Source: Myrmaecium sp. VS I D KN 1
Lineage: Eukaryota; Ascomycota; Dothideomycetes; Valsariales; Valsariaceae
Assembly: GCA_019775845.1 (NCBI GenBank)
Contig: JADQAV010000022.1
Span: 510,830 to 574,829, forward strand
Reading direction: 5' to 3'
DNA: 64,000 nucleotides
Shown piece by piece: positions 1 through 12,709 of the stretch (positions are counted from its first letter, which is position 1; each line of letters begins with the position of its first letter). Position numbers and translations under genes: made by a program. Under the pieces are notes generated by a model. That model made no database searches. It was not told the origin of the DNA and worked only from the letters and a program-made list of their open reading frames with translations.

Positions 1-536
1 CCTCGGCTCGCTTAATATCCGCTTTAAGGTTAGTATATACTATACTTATATTACTAAAATTTAAGTTACTTACTTCTAATTTCTTATATCTTTATATTAC
101 TACTAACGCTATCTTCTATTTAGTAAACTAGCCTACTAGTTTTAAATCCTATTAGGCCTATTTTAGGCTATAGTTATATTAGCTAATTTTATCTAGTTTC
201 TATCTACTATACTTACTTCCTCCTTAGTAAAGAGACATCTATAAAATACTAAAGCTAGTACTAAGTCGAAGAAATTTATATAAAAGATATATAAATAGAT
301 ACTATAATAGATATAAAGATATAAAGATAGAAGTATACCGTTTTAGTACTAGTAAGAACCTTTAACGTCTTATCTTATCTTCTAGGAATACTATAGGAAT
401 AAAATATATATATTATACTAAATAAGGGTAAGACTACTTCTCTATATATATTTTTTAGCCCTCTTTAACCTATATATTACTAACTTAGCTTTTTTACAGG
501 TTCCTAAACTTATTAAGACCTAAATATAAGAACTTA

Positions 537-776
537 GCACGCCCTTAATAAGAAGACGCGACTATAGAAGCAGAATCCTTACTATTCCGGTAAGAAATTT
601 CACCCTAGATACTTAATAAAAAGCTATCGGAATAGAGAAAAAAATATATAGAATATTATAATAGCTTCTTCTATTTATACTAATAATTTTTCTTAAAAAC
701 TTTTCTAAATATATAGGGACGGCTTTTTCATATTACCGGTTAATACACGGTCGCGTTTTTTTTATTAAGGGCGTGC
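537..776. mobile_element. 240-bp MITE with TTA target duplication (PIF/Harbinger-like)
   Basis: Inverted repeats of about 26 bp bound this short non-coding element: the left end begins GCACGCCCTTAATAA and the right end is its reverse complement, both followed inward by a CGCGAC block with a one-base length difference. Both ends abut the trinucleotide TTA (534-536 and 777-779), fitting a 3-bp TWA-type target duplication as made by PIF/Harbinger transposases. There is no coding capacity. The element keeps more CA and TG steps than its surroundings, so it may have inserted after most of the RIP. Family assignment rests only on target-site length and could be wrong. Confidence 0.6.
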
Positions 777-3700
777 TTAGATAGTTAATTAACTTAAAAT
801 CTAATAGAATTACTACTAAGAGGGCCTCCGGGCCTTATAAAGAGGAGCTAGACGTACGTACTAAAGCTAGAGAAATTATTAGGGTTATTTAAAAGTATAC
901 TTCCCTTCTAACTATAGTTAATCTACTTTAACTTCTATAGTACGTTTTCTAAATATCCTAAAGGTCTATACGCCTATATAGGTAATAATACTCTTAAATA
1001 GTTTAGACTAGTCTTATAGGGTAGGGACCGCTCTATCTTAGGGATTATATATAAAAGTACCGCGCTATTAAGGAGGTTATAAATAATAACGACCCTATTA
1101 TAGTAGCGTTATTACCTTTAATTAGTATCCTCCCTCTTTAGCTTTATTTAGTACTAATTAGCCCTTAGAAATATTAGATATATTTATTAGGATATATTAA
1201 TCTTATCCGTCGCCTTAACCTTTATAGTTAGTATAATATAGACCGTAATTAAGCTACTTAGAGTATTATAAATACTACTCTCTTTATATATCTCTTTATT
1301 CTAAAGTTAGTCGTTCCTATTACTCCTTACTACTCCCCTCGCTATTATAGCTATTAGTAATATCCTTTTCTAGTTTATTAATTTACTAGGGGTCTGCCCC
1401 CTTCTAAATACTATATAATATATATTTACTAGTTATATTATTTATTACCTAGGCTACTATAGTTAAATTACTTATTCTCTAGGCTTCTATAGTTATATAT
1501 ATATATAAATAGTAGAGTTTTTTACTCTTTTTATCTAGCTAGTATACTAGTTTCTTACTTACCTTCTATAGCTTTAATAACTTTAATAAAGCTATTATAT
1601 AAAGGTATTCTCTACTTTACTTATTTCCTATCTTTTATATTACTTAACTCCTTAGCTTACCTTAGTCTAGTAAGTCTATTATTAATATAGGCTAAAAAGC
1701 GCTATTAAAACCTAAAAATACTCTTTTAGGAAAAATAGAGAAAATATAGCTTTTATTTATCTCTTCTAGCCTTACTTTACCTCTTTCTTATTTATTTATT
1801 CCTCTTAATCCTTCTCTAGAACCTTATAAATATTAATAAACTTAAGTTTAGTCCTTTCTCCTAAATATTCTTTTTTCAGGGATAGTTCTTCTACTTAATA
1901 AAGTATTCTTATTATCCTTTAGTATTCTCTCTTCTATCCTTAATCTTTTCTACTTTATAAATATCTTCGCTATTTTCTAGTAACCTTATTACTATATATT
2001 AGTCCGGGTATCTTAGTAACCCCTTCTAGGCCTATAGTTCTAATAATAATATATAGAAAGTTAGATAGATATTCTTACTTTATAAGCTTATTTATTTATT
2101 TATTTTTTAAATTATCCCTAGGCTATAATGTTATAGTCTAGTTTATTCTTTAGATAAGAGGAATTAATATTTTTAGTAAATACTAATATCTAGTTCCTAA
2201 TCTAGTATTCTTTAAAAATCCTTTTCTTATTAGCTATTAACTTCTAGTCTTATTAAGCTTTCTCTAGATTCTTTCTAAATTACTTATATAAATTAATTAC
2301 CTTCTTAGGTAGTAGTTCAGCTATATAAGGGCTCTTTATACTATATTAGCCTATTTCCTAAAGTTAACCCCTTTATAGATAATATCCTTAATTAGCTTAG
2401 AAAAGTATAAGCCTAGTAGCTATATAAATACTATTATTATATATATCTTTTATTATTAGTAGCTATATTACCTAATTATCTTATTCTAGATTATAGTAGC
2501 TTCTTAAATACTATTAAAAGGTCTAACTCTACCTCTCTATTTAGCTATCTATAGATAGGTAGTAAGCTAATAAGAGTATCCTTTTAAATTATAGGGCTTT
2601 ATTAAAGGTCTTCTAGTAGGTTAATTCTATAATAGGGCCTCTATCTAAGAGGATTATCTCTAGGATCTTATAAAGTCTAATTAATTCCTTTATATAGGCT
2701 TTTATAAGTTCTATTATACTTAGCTTCTGTTAGATAGGGATATAATAAGCTATCTTAATAAATCTATCTATTAAAATAAGGATTATATTATATACTAACT
2801 ATACTTTATATCTTTAAAGGTAGTAGATTAGTAATAAAGTCTATTATAATATATTATTATAGTCTCTATAGTACCTCTAATAGTTATAATAAGTTATATA
2901 GTTTATATCTTTTAGCCTTTAATATAATATAGATCTAATAGTCTTAGATATACTCCTTTACTTCCCTATTTACTCCTTTCTAGGTTATAATCCGCTTCGC
3001 CTTTTTAAATATTTTTATATATCTAAAGTAACTTTTTATTAGATTATTATAAGCTTCTTTAAGGGTCTTCTCTTTTTTTTAGAAGAAATAAAGACTCTTA
3101 GCCTTATTTAACTCTTTTTAGCTCCTTTTATCTCTTCCTAGGGCTCTAAGGCTAGTCCCTAGTATTAAGGAATATATATCTTAATATTAGATACTATTAG
3201 GAGTTACTCTATAATATTATTTAATATTTTATTCTAAATATTTTTAATAGTACTTAGTTATTCCTATAAGCCTTATAATACTAGTTTATTATACTCTTTT
3301 ACATCTACTTTAATATCTATTATATAATCTAGTCTTCTAGATAGGTTATTAGCTAGGTTTAACTTCTCTAGCTAATATATAATCTTAGAATAGTAATTAT
3401 AGAGTCTTTCTACTTATCTTACCTACCTTCTATTCAAGGTCTTTATCTTTATAAACTATTATAGGTTATTATAATTTATAATTAACTTAAAGGGATCTTT
3501 GAGCCCTTCTAAGTAGTACCTCTATTATTAATAACTATTAGTAATTACGAGTAACTCATTATTATAGATATTATAATTATACACTACCTTAACTATCTTC
3601 TATAAGTAGAACGTAATTAGTCTCTAAATCTTACTTTTATCTAATTCTTTAACTAGCTATTAATTTATCCCGGCTACTACTCCTTCTAAAGTATTAACTT

Positions 3701-4284
3701 CTACTATTATAAACCTATCTAGGTTAAAGTATACTAGGATTAGTACTTTTATAAAAATATCTTTTAGTTCTTAGAAGGCTTTTCTACTTTTAGGACCGAT
3801 ATTAATAGTAAAAAGTTTTTCTTTTTTTTATTTATAGCCTCCTTTAGTATTACCTAGCCCTTTTTAGGTTAATTCAGTTAGTAGTATAGCTATTTTTAAA
3901 AGACTATTAATAAATTATCTAAAGTAGTTTATAAATCTTATAAATATCCTTATATTTCCTATAGTTATTAACTTTAACTATTCTATAACTGTCCTAAGCC
4001 TTTTCAGGTCTGTCTTTACCCCTTCTAGAGATATAATATATTCTAGGAACTCTATCTTAGTAGTATTAAATTTACTTCTTAAGAGCTTTATAAATAGTTT
4101 ATATTCTCTTAGCCTATACATTCCTCTTAGTTTTATAAGAAGATTAGTATATTATCTAGGTATATTATATTGATTATACTAATTAGGCTTACTAAAGCAT
4201 TATTAATTAGGGTATAAAAAGGTATAGGGGTATTAAATTAAGCTAAAAGGGACTACTTTATATTTAAAATAGCTATATTTATAT

Positions 4285-4450
4285 AAGATACGTGCGCCGC
4301 ACCTGCAGATGCCTTAGGCACTACATACGCTACCTAAGCGAGAACCTTAGCACTACTTATAATAGTATTTAAGGAGGACTGCGAGGGAATAGGGGAATAG
4401 TAGCTTTAGTCTTACTTCTAATCTAGAGCTATTATCCTACGCTAGTTATC
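4285..4450. other. Less-mutated short insertion within the gypsy fossil
   Basis: About 165 bp that do not fit the surrounding gypsy reverse transcriptase segment. The left part (about 4288-4335) is unusually rich in CA, TG and CpG for this block. It looks like a separate small insertion, later or less exposed to RIP than its host. I found no convincing terminal repeats or target duplication, so type and exact ends are uncertain. Confidence 0.35.
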
Positions 4451-4524
4451 TACCCCCTATAATTTAGTCTAAAAGGCGGTCTTCTACTTATCCCTTTCCT
4501 TAATTCGGATTCTATAGTAAATAT

Positions 4525-5373
4525 TAGGCTGGCCCATTTAGCACTAAATACTAACTAAACAGGGTCCCTGCTAACTAAAAAAAAAACCCGTGCCAAAATT
4601 TAGACTAAAAAAAACCCGAAAAACCCGAAAAAAATCTAATTATAGGAGCTTGATTTCCCACTTTAAAAATCCTAAAAAATCCTATTAATTAAGATTTAAA
4701 AAAGTAAAATCAGTATAACCTAGCTATCTAGGTATTTATTTAGATTTCTTTAGATTTTTCTAGATACTTCTAGATTTTTCTAGATTTCTCTAGATTTTTT
4801 TTAGTGATTTTTTTTCCTTAGAAAAAGATTTTTTTATTTTTTTTTAATATTAAATATCTTTAAATACTAAGCTTTTTTAACTTTTAGAGATTATAGAAAT
4901 ACTAATAAGTATAATACTATTTTTCTTATTTTATTTAAAAAGTTAGTCGGTTCTTCCGGGTTCTTTAGAAAGTGTCCTACCTTAACTATGGAATTTTTAT
5001 AAAAGATAAGATTATTAATTAAAAATCTTTTAACTTTTATTTCCTTTAATAGAAAATATTAAAAAAAATATTATAGATACCTTTAGATATCTAGATTCTT
5101 ATCTTAAAGGATAAAAGTAATATAGATATATATCTATAAATATAAGAAAGATGTTAAAGATAAATTAAAAATTAAAAAAATTAAAAAAAAAATAAAAGAA
5201 ATATCCGAGATTATCGGAAATATATCGGATAAATTTTTAGTAGCTAAAACCCGACACATACTAAATCCTCCCTACTAAAACCCGACCCGAACTAAAAAAA
5301 TAGGGGCTCTACTAATTAAAAAACCCGACGGGTTTTAGCTAGCACGGGTTTACTAACTAAAAGGGCCACCCTA
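4525..5373 (+). mobile_element. Non-autonomous hAT-type element, copy 1
   Basis: An 849-bp element whose ends are imperfect inverted repeats: TAGGCTGGCCCATTTAG at the left, and the reverse complement of TAGGGTGGCCCTTTTAG at the right. It is flanked by a perfect 8-bp duplication, GTAAATAT, at 4517-4524 and 5374-5381. The 8-bp duplication and the (C/T)AGGGTGGCCC terminus are typical of the hAT superfamily. The interior is non-coding, with C- and G-tract repeats near both ends (AAACCCG units) and an AT-rich centre with TCTAGATTTTT-type repeats. It sits inside the minus-strand Ty3/gypsy fossil, so it is the younger of the two insertions. Confidence 0.8.
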
Positions 5374-7019
5374 GTAAATATCCTTATAATCTAAAGAGGT
5401 ATAGATCTTAGCTTCTATTAATCTATCTAGTAATTCCTAGATTAATAGTAATAGATAGTAATTTTTAAGCGTAATAGTATTTAGTCCTCTATAAATAATA
5501 TATAATTATAAACTATTATTCTTTTTTTTTATAAAAAGGATTAGGACTCCTACTAAAGATCTTAATTAGATAATCTAGCCCCTTCTTAAATAGCCTTCTA
5601 AATATTAATATAATATAGCGAGTTCTACTATAGATAGGCTATATAAGGGACTATATAATAATATCTTTCCTTCTATTAACTTAATTACTAGATTATACTA
5701 TATATAAGCTAGTAGTTCTTTATTATCTTCCTCTAAAAAGATATCTATATATAATTAGTATTCCTTTAGAATAGATATCTTAATTTAGAGCTATCCTATC
5801 TTTATATTAATAATTATATAGATATAGATATCTATATCCCTATTCTTTAATATTTTAGCGAACCTCTTCTTACTAACTATTAAAATCTTATTATATAAGT
5901 GCTTTACAATCTATCTTAATAAAAATCGAATAGTCTTCCTCTTATAGTCGATCTTTAGATTAATCTTCTTATTCTATAATATTCTTAGGATTATATTATA
6001 AGCTTAACTCTTTATAATAATAAATAGGGCCTCCTATAGAAGTTTATAGCCCTTATAGTCCTTTAAAGTAAGCTTTACTTCTATTTATCTATAGATAGAT
6101 ACTAGTATACTAGTTATTTACTTTACTTCTAAGCCTATTACTAGTTTAACATTTAGATCTAGCTATTCTAAATATAATATCCTTTATAATTATAAATTTA
6201 ATAGTTATACTTAGCTTAATTCTTTCCTTTTTAAATATATATAAAGGTTTAAGTTTAAGTAAGTAAGACTATTATAGTATTATCCCTATCTCTCTAAGCT
6301 TATTAGGGTTTAATTAAGCTATTTTTTCTAGTAATATCTCTTCCCCTACGTCTACCCTCTAATAGAGGAGGGTAAGTTCTACTAATTTTTTTTAATATCT
6401 TTTATTTTCTTCTATATTCTTAGTTTAGTAACTTAGGTATCTCACTATTTTTATCTTTATAGAATATCTTCTAACTTTTTAGCTAGTTATAGTTAGACCC
6501 CTTCTATCTAATTATTATATAGTTATAGTAGTTAAGGCTATTAAAGTATCTAAAGTTATTATAATAATAATAATAGTTCTTTTATATCGGCTTCTATATT
6601 ATTAAGTATTAATATATCGGGAGGAGTAGATAATAGTAATCCTATATTAAATATACTTATTCCCCTCTAGTAAGTCTATAAAGAGGGATTCGAATATTAG
6701 GGTTTATATAAGGTCTTAAAGATATAAAAAAAGAGTATTTAATATTAAATAAAATAAATTACTAAAGTCCTAATATTATCTTCAGCTCTTCCTTAAATAG
6801 TAAAAAACTTCTTTATATCTCCTAGTAGCTAGAGCTCCTCTAACTAGCTATTAATACTATTATTATTACCTTTAGTATTAGTATAAGCCCTAGTTTACTA
6901 TTCTTTAGCGCTATCTAGCCTATATCGGTCTAGAGGGCTGCTTAGCGCTACTTAGCGCTACTTAAGCCTACTTAGTACTATCTAAGGCTACCTAATACCT
7001 CCTTAGGCCGCTAGCTGGG

Positions 7020-7632
7020 GTAGTTTCTAATATTTAGGATTTAAATCTAGATACTTAAAAGTATCTATAATATTTTTTCTATTTTTTCTATTAAGGGAAT
7101 AAAAAGTTAGAGGATTTTTAATTAATAATCTTATCTTTTATAAAACTTCTATAGTTAAGGTAGGTTACTTTCTAGAAAACCTAGAAAAAAATAAATAACT
7201 CTTTAAATTAAATAATTTAAAATTAAATAATACTAGTATCCTATTAATTAGTATTTATAGAGTCTATAATAGTTAAAGAAGCTTAATATTTATTAGTATT
7301 TAATATAAAAAGAATAAAAAAGAATTCTTTTCTAAAAAAAAATTCTAAAAAAGGTCTTAAAAAATCTAGAAAAATCTAAATAACTATATAGAAGACTAGG
7401 CTATACTAACTTAACTTTTTCAAATTATAACTAATTAGATTTCTTAGGATTTTTAAGGTAGAGAAATAAGCTCCTATAAATAGACTTTTTAGATTTTTAA
7501 GGTTTTTTATAGGTTCCGAGGTTCGGGTTTAGCTAGTTTCTAGTTAGTAAAGGCCCCTAATTTTCAGCTCGGGTTTTTTTAGCTAGTAGGGACCCTATTT
7601 AATTAGTATTCGGAACCGAATAGGCTACCCTA
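7020..7632 (-). mobile_element. hAT-type element, copy 2 (inverted, truncated)
   Basis: Read on the minus strand from 7632, this copy follows copy 1 closely: the terminal TAGGGTAGCC motif, the GGGTCCCTACTA block, the AAACCCGA repeats, the TATAGGAGCTTA block and the TCTAGATTTTT-rich centre all recur in the same order. The match stops near 7020, equivalent to about position 5100 in copy 1, so roughly 270 bp of the far end are missing. No paired target duplication can therefore be shown. The neighbouring Mutator-like element begins 24 bp further on. Confidence 0.65.
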
Positions 7633-7655
7633 GGTATATAGAAGGTAAATAAATA

Positions 7656-10345
7656 GGGAATTACTAATTATATAACTCCTAATTACTAGGCGTACAGTCC
7701 CTAATTTCTCTATATATAACCCCCTGCTAAGCCCTCTTCTAATTAGCTTAGAGCAGGCGGTCTAGAGTAGTAGTTTACTAAAAACTTAATTCTATATTTA
7801 TTTACCCCTATACTAAGCCTAGTAAATAAAGCGATTTACTACTACTATCTCCCTTTAACTACCCCCTAATACTATATACTAGACGCTAAAGGAAGCTCTT
7901 AATAGTATTAATACCTTTATTATATTTAAAGGCTACGCTATTATTATTTGGTATTTAATAAAAGATAAATAAATACTAAGGACTATATAATATATAGACC
8001 TTATATATAATAAGGGGTTCGCTAGGCCGCTAGCTAATACCAGCTGTAATACTAGCTCGCGTAAGATAGATTATTAGTTTACCGCTTCTCTTAAGCGTTA
8101 ATATAGTAATTAATAGCAGTTTACTACTATTTATATAAAGTATAATTATCTTCCTTCCCTATTTAGGCTCACTTACCTAGTATACTAGTAGCGTATTAGT
8201 AAGGATTTTAAGCTAATATACTTATTAATAGATACTAACGCTAGCATACGCTAGACGTAGTTAAATATCTTTAATAGTAGTAGTAGATAATTAAAGAATA
8301 GGGATATCTATAATAAGAGGGATAAATATTATAGGGGTAAGGCTAGGCGGAAGGACCCTAATATAGGCTCTTCTTATTACTTTATAGGATTTTAAGATTC
8401 CTAATAAGGTATAAGAGGGGTAGTATATCTTCGATTACTATATAAATCCCTATATAAATAAAGTTAATTACCTCTTTATTACCTACTCCTTATTAATTAG
8501 GCTCCTAGGTAAGTATCTAGACGTCCTATTACTAGACTTAATATATAAGACGAACTAATACCGGATACTATTTCTATACGCCTACGGCTATACTTACCTA
8601 TCTAATATATTTAATATCGCGTATAACTTTATAACTAGTAAGAAGGAGGCTAACTATAATATTATAATATAATAGATTACTTCTCTATATAAGAGAGTAG
8701 GCTATTAACTACTAGTAATAGTAACTAATAAGGAACTAGCTCTAAAGAATACTTATAAGAAGTACTTCCCTAACGTACCTAAACTTATCTATTTATAGTA
8801 TATATACTAGAATATCCTTACGCGTATTAAGATAGAGTAGGATATTAGGCTTACTATATTTAAGGAGGAGATTAATAGCCTTAAAGAGTAGTAGGATAAA
8901 TTTATAAAGAAGTAGAGCCTAGTAATTAAGAGCTCTTATTTTAATAACTTCCTACGATACTAAGGCGAATTAAAGGCTATATATACTAGCTAGGCAGGCC
9001 TTATTTATTATCTAGAGAAGGAGTAGTACGATATATACTTTTACGTCTATAAAGCTTAACTTTAATACTAGGTAAGTAGGAAGATTTAATACTATTAAAG
9101 AGTACTTATTACTTAATACTAGCTTACCTATAATTTATCTAACTATTACTATACCTTTATAAGATATATATAAAGCGATTAGCCGCCTTAGAATATCTAT
9201 ATCTAGTATTATTAAATTATAGTATTATCGTGAAGTTATAGTATTAACTTTTATAACTTTCCTTAGGCGTAGTCTTAGTATTAGCTAATAGCTATATAGA
9301 GTTACTTTTACTAGTAAGAGTATATATAGCGTCCTTAAGCGGTATCTAAGTATATCTACCGGCGACTTATATATAGTACTATCTAGGAGACGATTAATTA
9401 AGTAATCCGTAATTTATATATAAATATAGAGGGAAAGACGATAATAGTATTTAATCGGTCCTAGTATAATATTAAGAGCTAGCCCCTATATACCGAGGTC
9501 CTCTTAATAGTTACTACGAAAGCCCTTATAATAGTATTAAAGTAGATTAAGCTAGCTAATAAGGACGAGGTGACTCTTTATTAGGACTTAATATATAGTA
9601 TAATAGAAATATCTTATAACTATAAGATACGTTATTATCGCTGTTACGTTATTAATAAGAGTAGTATCTTATATAAGGAGGACTTCTACTACTCCTAGTA
9701 GTAGTTTAGGCTAGGCCGCGAGCCTCTGTAGCAGCCTAATATCTCTACTCTACTAGTACTAAGTTAATAGTAAGAGCTTCCTCTAAGGGTAATTAGAGAG
9801 CCTACATACGTACGGATAAGAGGGAGGCCTTCTAAGGTAGAAGATATATTAATAAGGTGTAAACTATTATACTTTAAGATACTATAAGGGAGAGGGAGAA
9901 GAGGAAGGGAATGTAGTAGAAGAGGCGCCTTTATTATACTTAGGAGTACTAAGAGGGCTACCTTAGGTACTTCTAGTACTATATAAATTACTACTATTAA
10001 GGAAGTTACTTAGGTCTTCTAGCTAATAATAATAAAGACTATAAAGACGGTAGAAGTACTAGCCCCTCCTATAACTTACTACGGAAGGGAAAGGGAGTTT
10101 ATATAGGCCGTTAAGGGGGGATAGTTTAGTACTTTTATAATTAATTAATAAGTCTTATTATATATCTATATTATTACCTGCGTTAACGGCGTTAATACTA
10201 ACTACGGAAAGGTATACTACTACCCTCTACCGCCTGATATTAACTAATCGGAAGGGGGCTGTACATAGAGTAATTAAGGGGTTATATATAGAGAAATTAG
10301 GGGCTGTATGCCTAGTAATCAGGGGTTATATAATTAGTAATTCCT
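7656..10345 (+). mobile_element. RIP-decayed Mutator-like (MULE) DNA transposon
   Basis: The 2690-bp element is bounded by inverted repeats of about 70 bp (GGGAATTACTAATTATATAA... at the left; the right end is its reverse complement with a few C/T and A/G differences). A perfect 8-bp duplication, AATAAATA, flanks it at 7648-7655 and 10346-10353. On the plus strand the interior between about 7900 and 9400 gives degenerate similarity to fungal FAR1/MULE transposases: an N-terminal DNA-binding-like stretch near 7930-8130, an RDIYN-like stretch near 8300, and a segment near 8630-8830 resembling the MULE core that ends in the region equivalent to the conserved CxxH block. In-frame stops are everywhere, as expected after RIP, so no active transposase remains. 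Confidence 0.72.
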
Positions 10346-10353
10346 AATAAATA

Positions 10354-10801
10354 TACCTTTAACCTCTTAAGGTTATAGAGACCTTTTAGAGCCGTAGCTC
10401 TACGGGATATAGTAGGTACTAATAATACTAAATAATTTATTAGTACTAGATAAGCCCCTATAGAGTATAGGAGTAACTCTACCGCTATACTTTATACTAT
10501 ACTTTATAATAGTATATTAGTTATTAAAGGCCTAAATAAATTAACTAAGGTTCTTAGTAGTATTTATATTATTAGACTTAGTAGTAAGAAAATTAAGTAA
10601 TTTATATATAAAATAGTTATAGAAGGAGTATAAAAAGGAGGGGACTTATAGGTAGTTAGTATATAAAGAGCTAGAAAGGTAATAGTAAGAAGCTAGAAAG
10701 GTAATAACCTATAGAGGCGTATTTATAATATTACTTAGTATAATAGATATACTTTTTAATTATAATATTACCTTTAAAGATAATATTATATATATTAGCT
10801 T
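10354..10801. other. Unassigned AT-rich interval
   Basis: This stretch lies between the Mutator-like element and the third hAT-type copy. It is RIP-like in composition and contains one tandem of a roughly 23-bp unit (AAGAGCTAGAAAGGTAATAG and a near copy, about 10666-10710). I see no coding potential and cannot assign it to a family. Confidence 0.4.
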
Positions 10802-12709
10802 ATACTTAGTTTATTTAGCGCTAAATACTAACTAAACAGGGTCCCTACTAATTAAAAAAAACCTGTACTAAAAATAGGGGGGGGCTGCTAACTAGAAACT
10901 AACTAAATCTAAAAGCTAATTAGAAAAAAACCTGAAAAACCCGAAAAATCTATTAATAGGAGCTTAGTTTCTCACCCTAAAAATTCTAAAAAATCTAATT
11001 AATTAAGATTTAAAAAAGTAAAATTAGTATAGCGGAGCTATCCAGGTATTTATTAAGATTTTTCTAGATTTTTTTTAGAGTTTTTTTTTAAATAAAAATT
11101 TTTTATTTTATTTTTTTTATATTATATATTTTTAAATACTAAACTTTTCTAACCTTTATAGATTAGAGAAATATTAATAAATATAATAGTATTTTATTTA
11201 AATTTCTACCTATTTTATTTAAAAAGTTAGTTTTTCCGGGTTCTCTAGAAAGTATCCTATCTTAACTATAGAAATTTTATAAAGGATAAGATTATTAATT
11301 AAAATGTTCTAACTTTTTATTCCCTTAATAAAGAAAATTAAAAGATACTAGAAATAGTTTTAGGTATCTAGATTTATATATTAAATTATAAGGCCTATAT
11401 AATAGGTATGTATAGATTTAATAATTAATTTATTTAATTTAATAATCTAGGGTTTTCCCTCCTCTCGCTTAAAATCTAAGGATAAAAACCTCAAGTCTTT
11501 TATAACTTTTTTTAGCCACGCTTAAATTTTTTATTAATTAATATATAGATACTAGATACTTTCTATTATAATATACCAGATTTATATTTATAGCCCGTAA
11601 GAAGGTAATTTATTATTAATTTATTTAGATTTAATATCTGGGGTAAAACCCCAGATCCTCTTCTTTTACTTAAAATCCTCCTACGGTCCTACCTATTAAA
11701 TAAAATAGAGGTAACTAAGTATATAAGGAGTTATAAAAGATTTTAGAGGAGTATTTTTATAGGTAATAAATTAGCCTTAGTTTATTTTATTATCCTAGTA
11801 GTTATCTAGACTACATAGATAGTCTGTCTAGATATAGATAGATAGGCCTTATTTATAAATCTTCCTTACGGTAATACTAAGCCCCTAGTATAAGTACTAG
11901 GCGTCTAGTTTTTTATAGAGCTTTCTATTAATTTAAAATTAACTTAGTAGAGCTAGTTAGCTAGTTCTAAGCCTAATTCTAGGCCTTAGTTAATTTTAAA
12001 TTATCTAAGTCTAGGCTTTAGCTTATTCTAAATTATCTAATTCTAGGCCCCCCTTAATTCTTAATCAGCTGGTTCTTTACCTTAGTTCCTAGCATTATAG
12101 GCATATTATAATACCTTTATTTAGTAGTTTTAATATATTATAACTATATTATAATGCCTTAGTTCTAATACTACCTTACTTAGAATATTTTCTTAATATT
12201 ACTAAAAACTTAATAACGTTTTTTAGCAGCGCTTGAATTTTTTAAAATTTAGTAGTATATAGATAGTAAATATTATCTGTTATAATATAATAAATCTATA
12301 TTTATGCCCCATAAGAAATAAATTTATTATTAATTTATTTAGATTTAATATCTAAGGTTTTACCTTAGAATCCCCTCCCTCGCTTATATAATAGCTCTTA
12401 AAAATTAAAAATATTATTAAAATAAGAGAGATAATATAAGTTAGATCTATATCTATAGATATAAAAAGATAGGGGTTAAATATAAAGTAAAAGGATAAAA
12501 ATAATTATAAAAAAATAGAGAAAAAAAATAGAAAAAAGGCCTAAATAAAATCTAGAAAAATCCTAAAAAGTGGTAAAAATCCGGGATTATCGGAAATATA
12601 TCGGAAAACTCTTTAGTAACTAAAACCTAATCTATACTAAAGACCTCTCTACTGAAACCTGACCTAAACTAAAAAAATAGAAGCTCTACTAACTAAATAG
12701 GCTACCCTA
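10802..12709 (+). mobile_element. hAT-type element, copy 3, with expanded centre
   Basis: The left 550 bp (the ATACTAACTAAACAGGGTCC block, AAACCCG repeats, GGAGCTTAGTTT block and TCTAGATTTTT repeats) and the right 200 bp (AAACCTAATC block ending AATAGGCTACCCTA) match copy 1 in order and orientation. The centre, about 11400-12480, is around 1 kb longer than in copy 1 and contains internal direct repeats. Either copy 1 is a deletion derivative of a longer element, or something has inserted here. The left terminus is poorly preserved, and I could not see the 8-bp duplication that copy 1 shows. Confidence 0.55.
11423..12392 (+). repeat. Internal direct repeats in the hAT copy 3 centre
   Basis: A block of about 160 bp at roughly 11510-11670 (ATTTTTTATTAATTAATATATAG ... 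TTTAATATCTGGGG) recurs at about 12225-12390 with substitutions, mostly transitions. A shorter third copy of its end, ending in the CCCTCCTCTCGCTT-like motif, occurs near 11423-11470. The arrangement could be the terminal repeats of a small nested element or an old tandem duplication. Confidence 0.45.

Larger units (their letters stand above)
1400..6700 (-). mobile_element. Fossil Ty3/gypsy LTR retrotransposon, minus strand
   Basis: Reading the minus strand, pol-like segments occur in the order expected for Ty3/gypsy: the reverse transcriptase start around 5680-5382, its catalytic-site region near 4280-4130, RNase H around 3740-3480 and integrase around 2850-2300. A purine-rich tract suitable as a polypurine tract lies near 1390-1400 on the minus strand. 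The element is broken many times over, consistent with RIP, and has no coding capacity. A hAT-type element (4525-5373) is inserted in its reverse transcriptase region. I could not delimit its LTRs, so both outer limits are approximate. Its age cannot be read from the sequence because RIP has saturated it. Confidence 0.72.
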
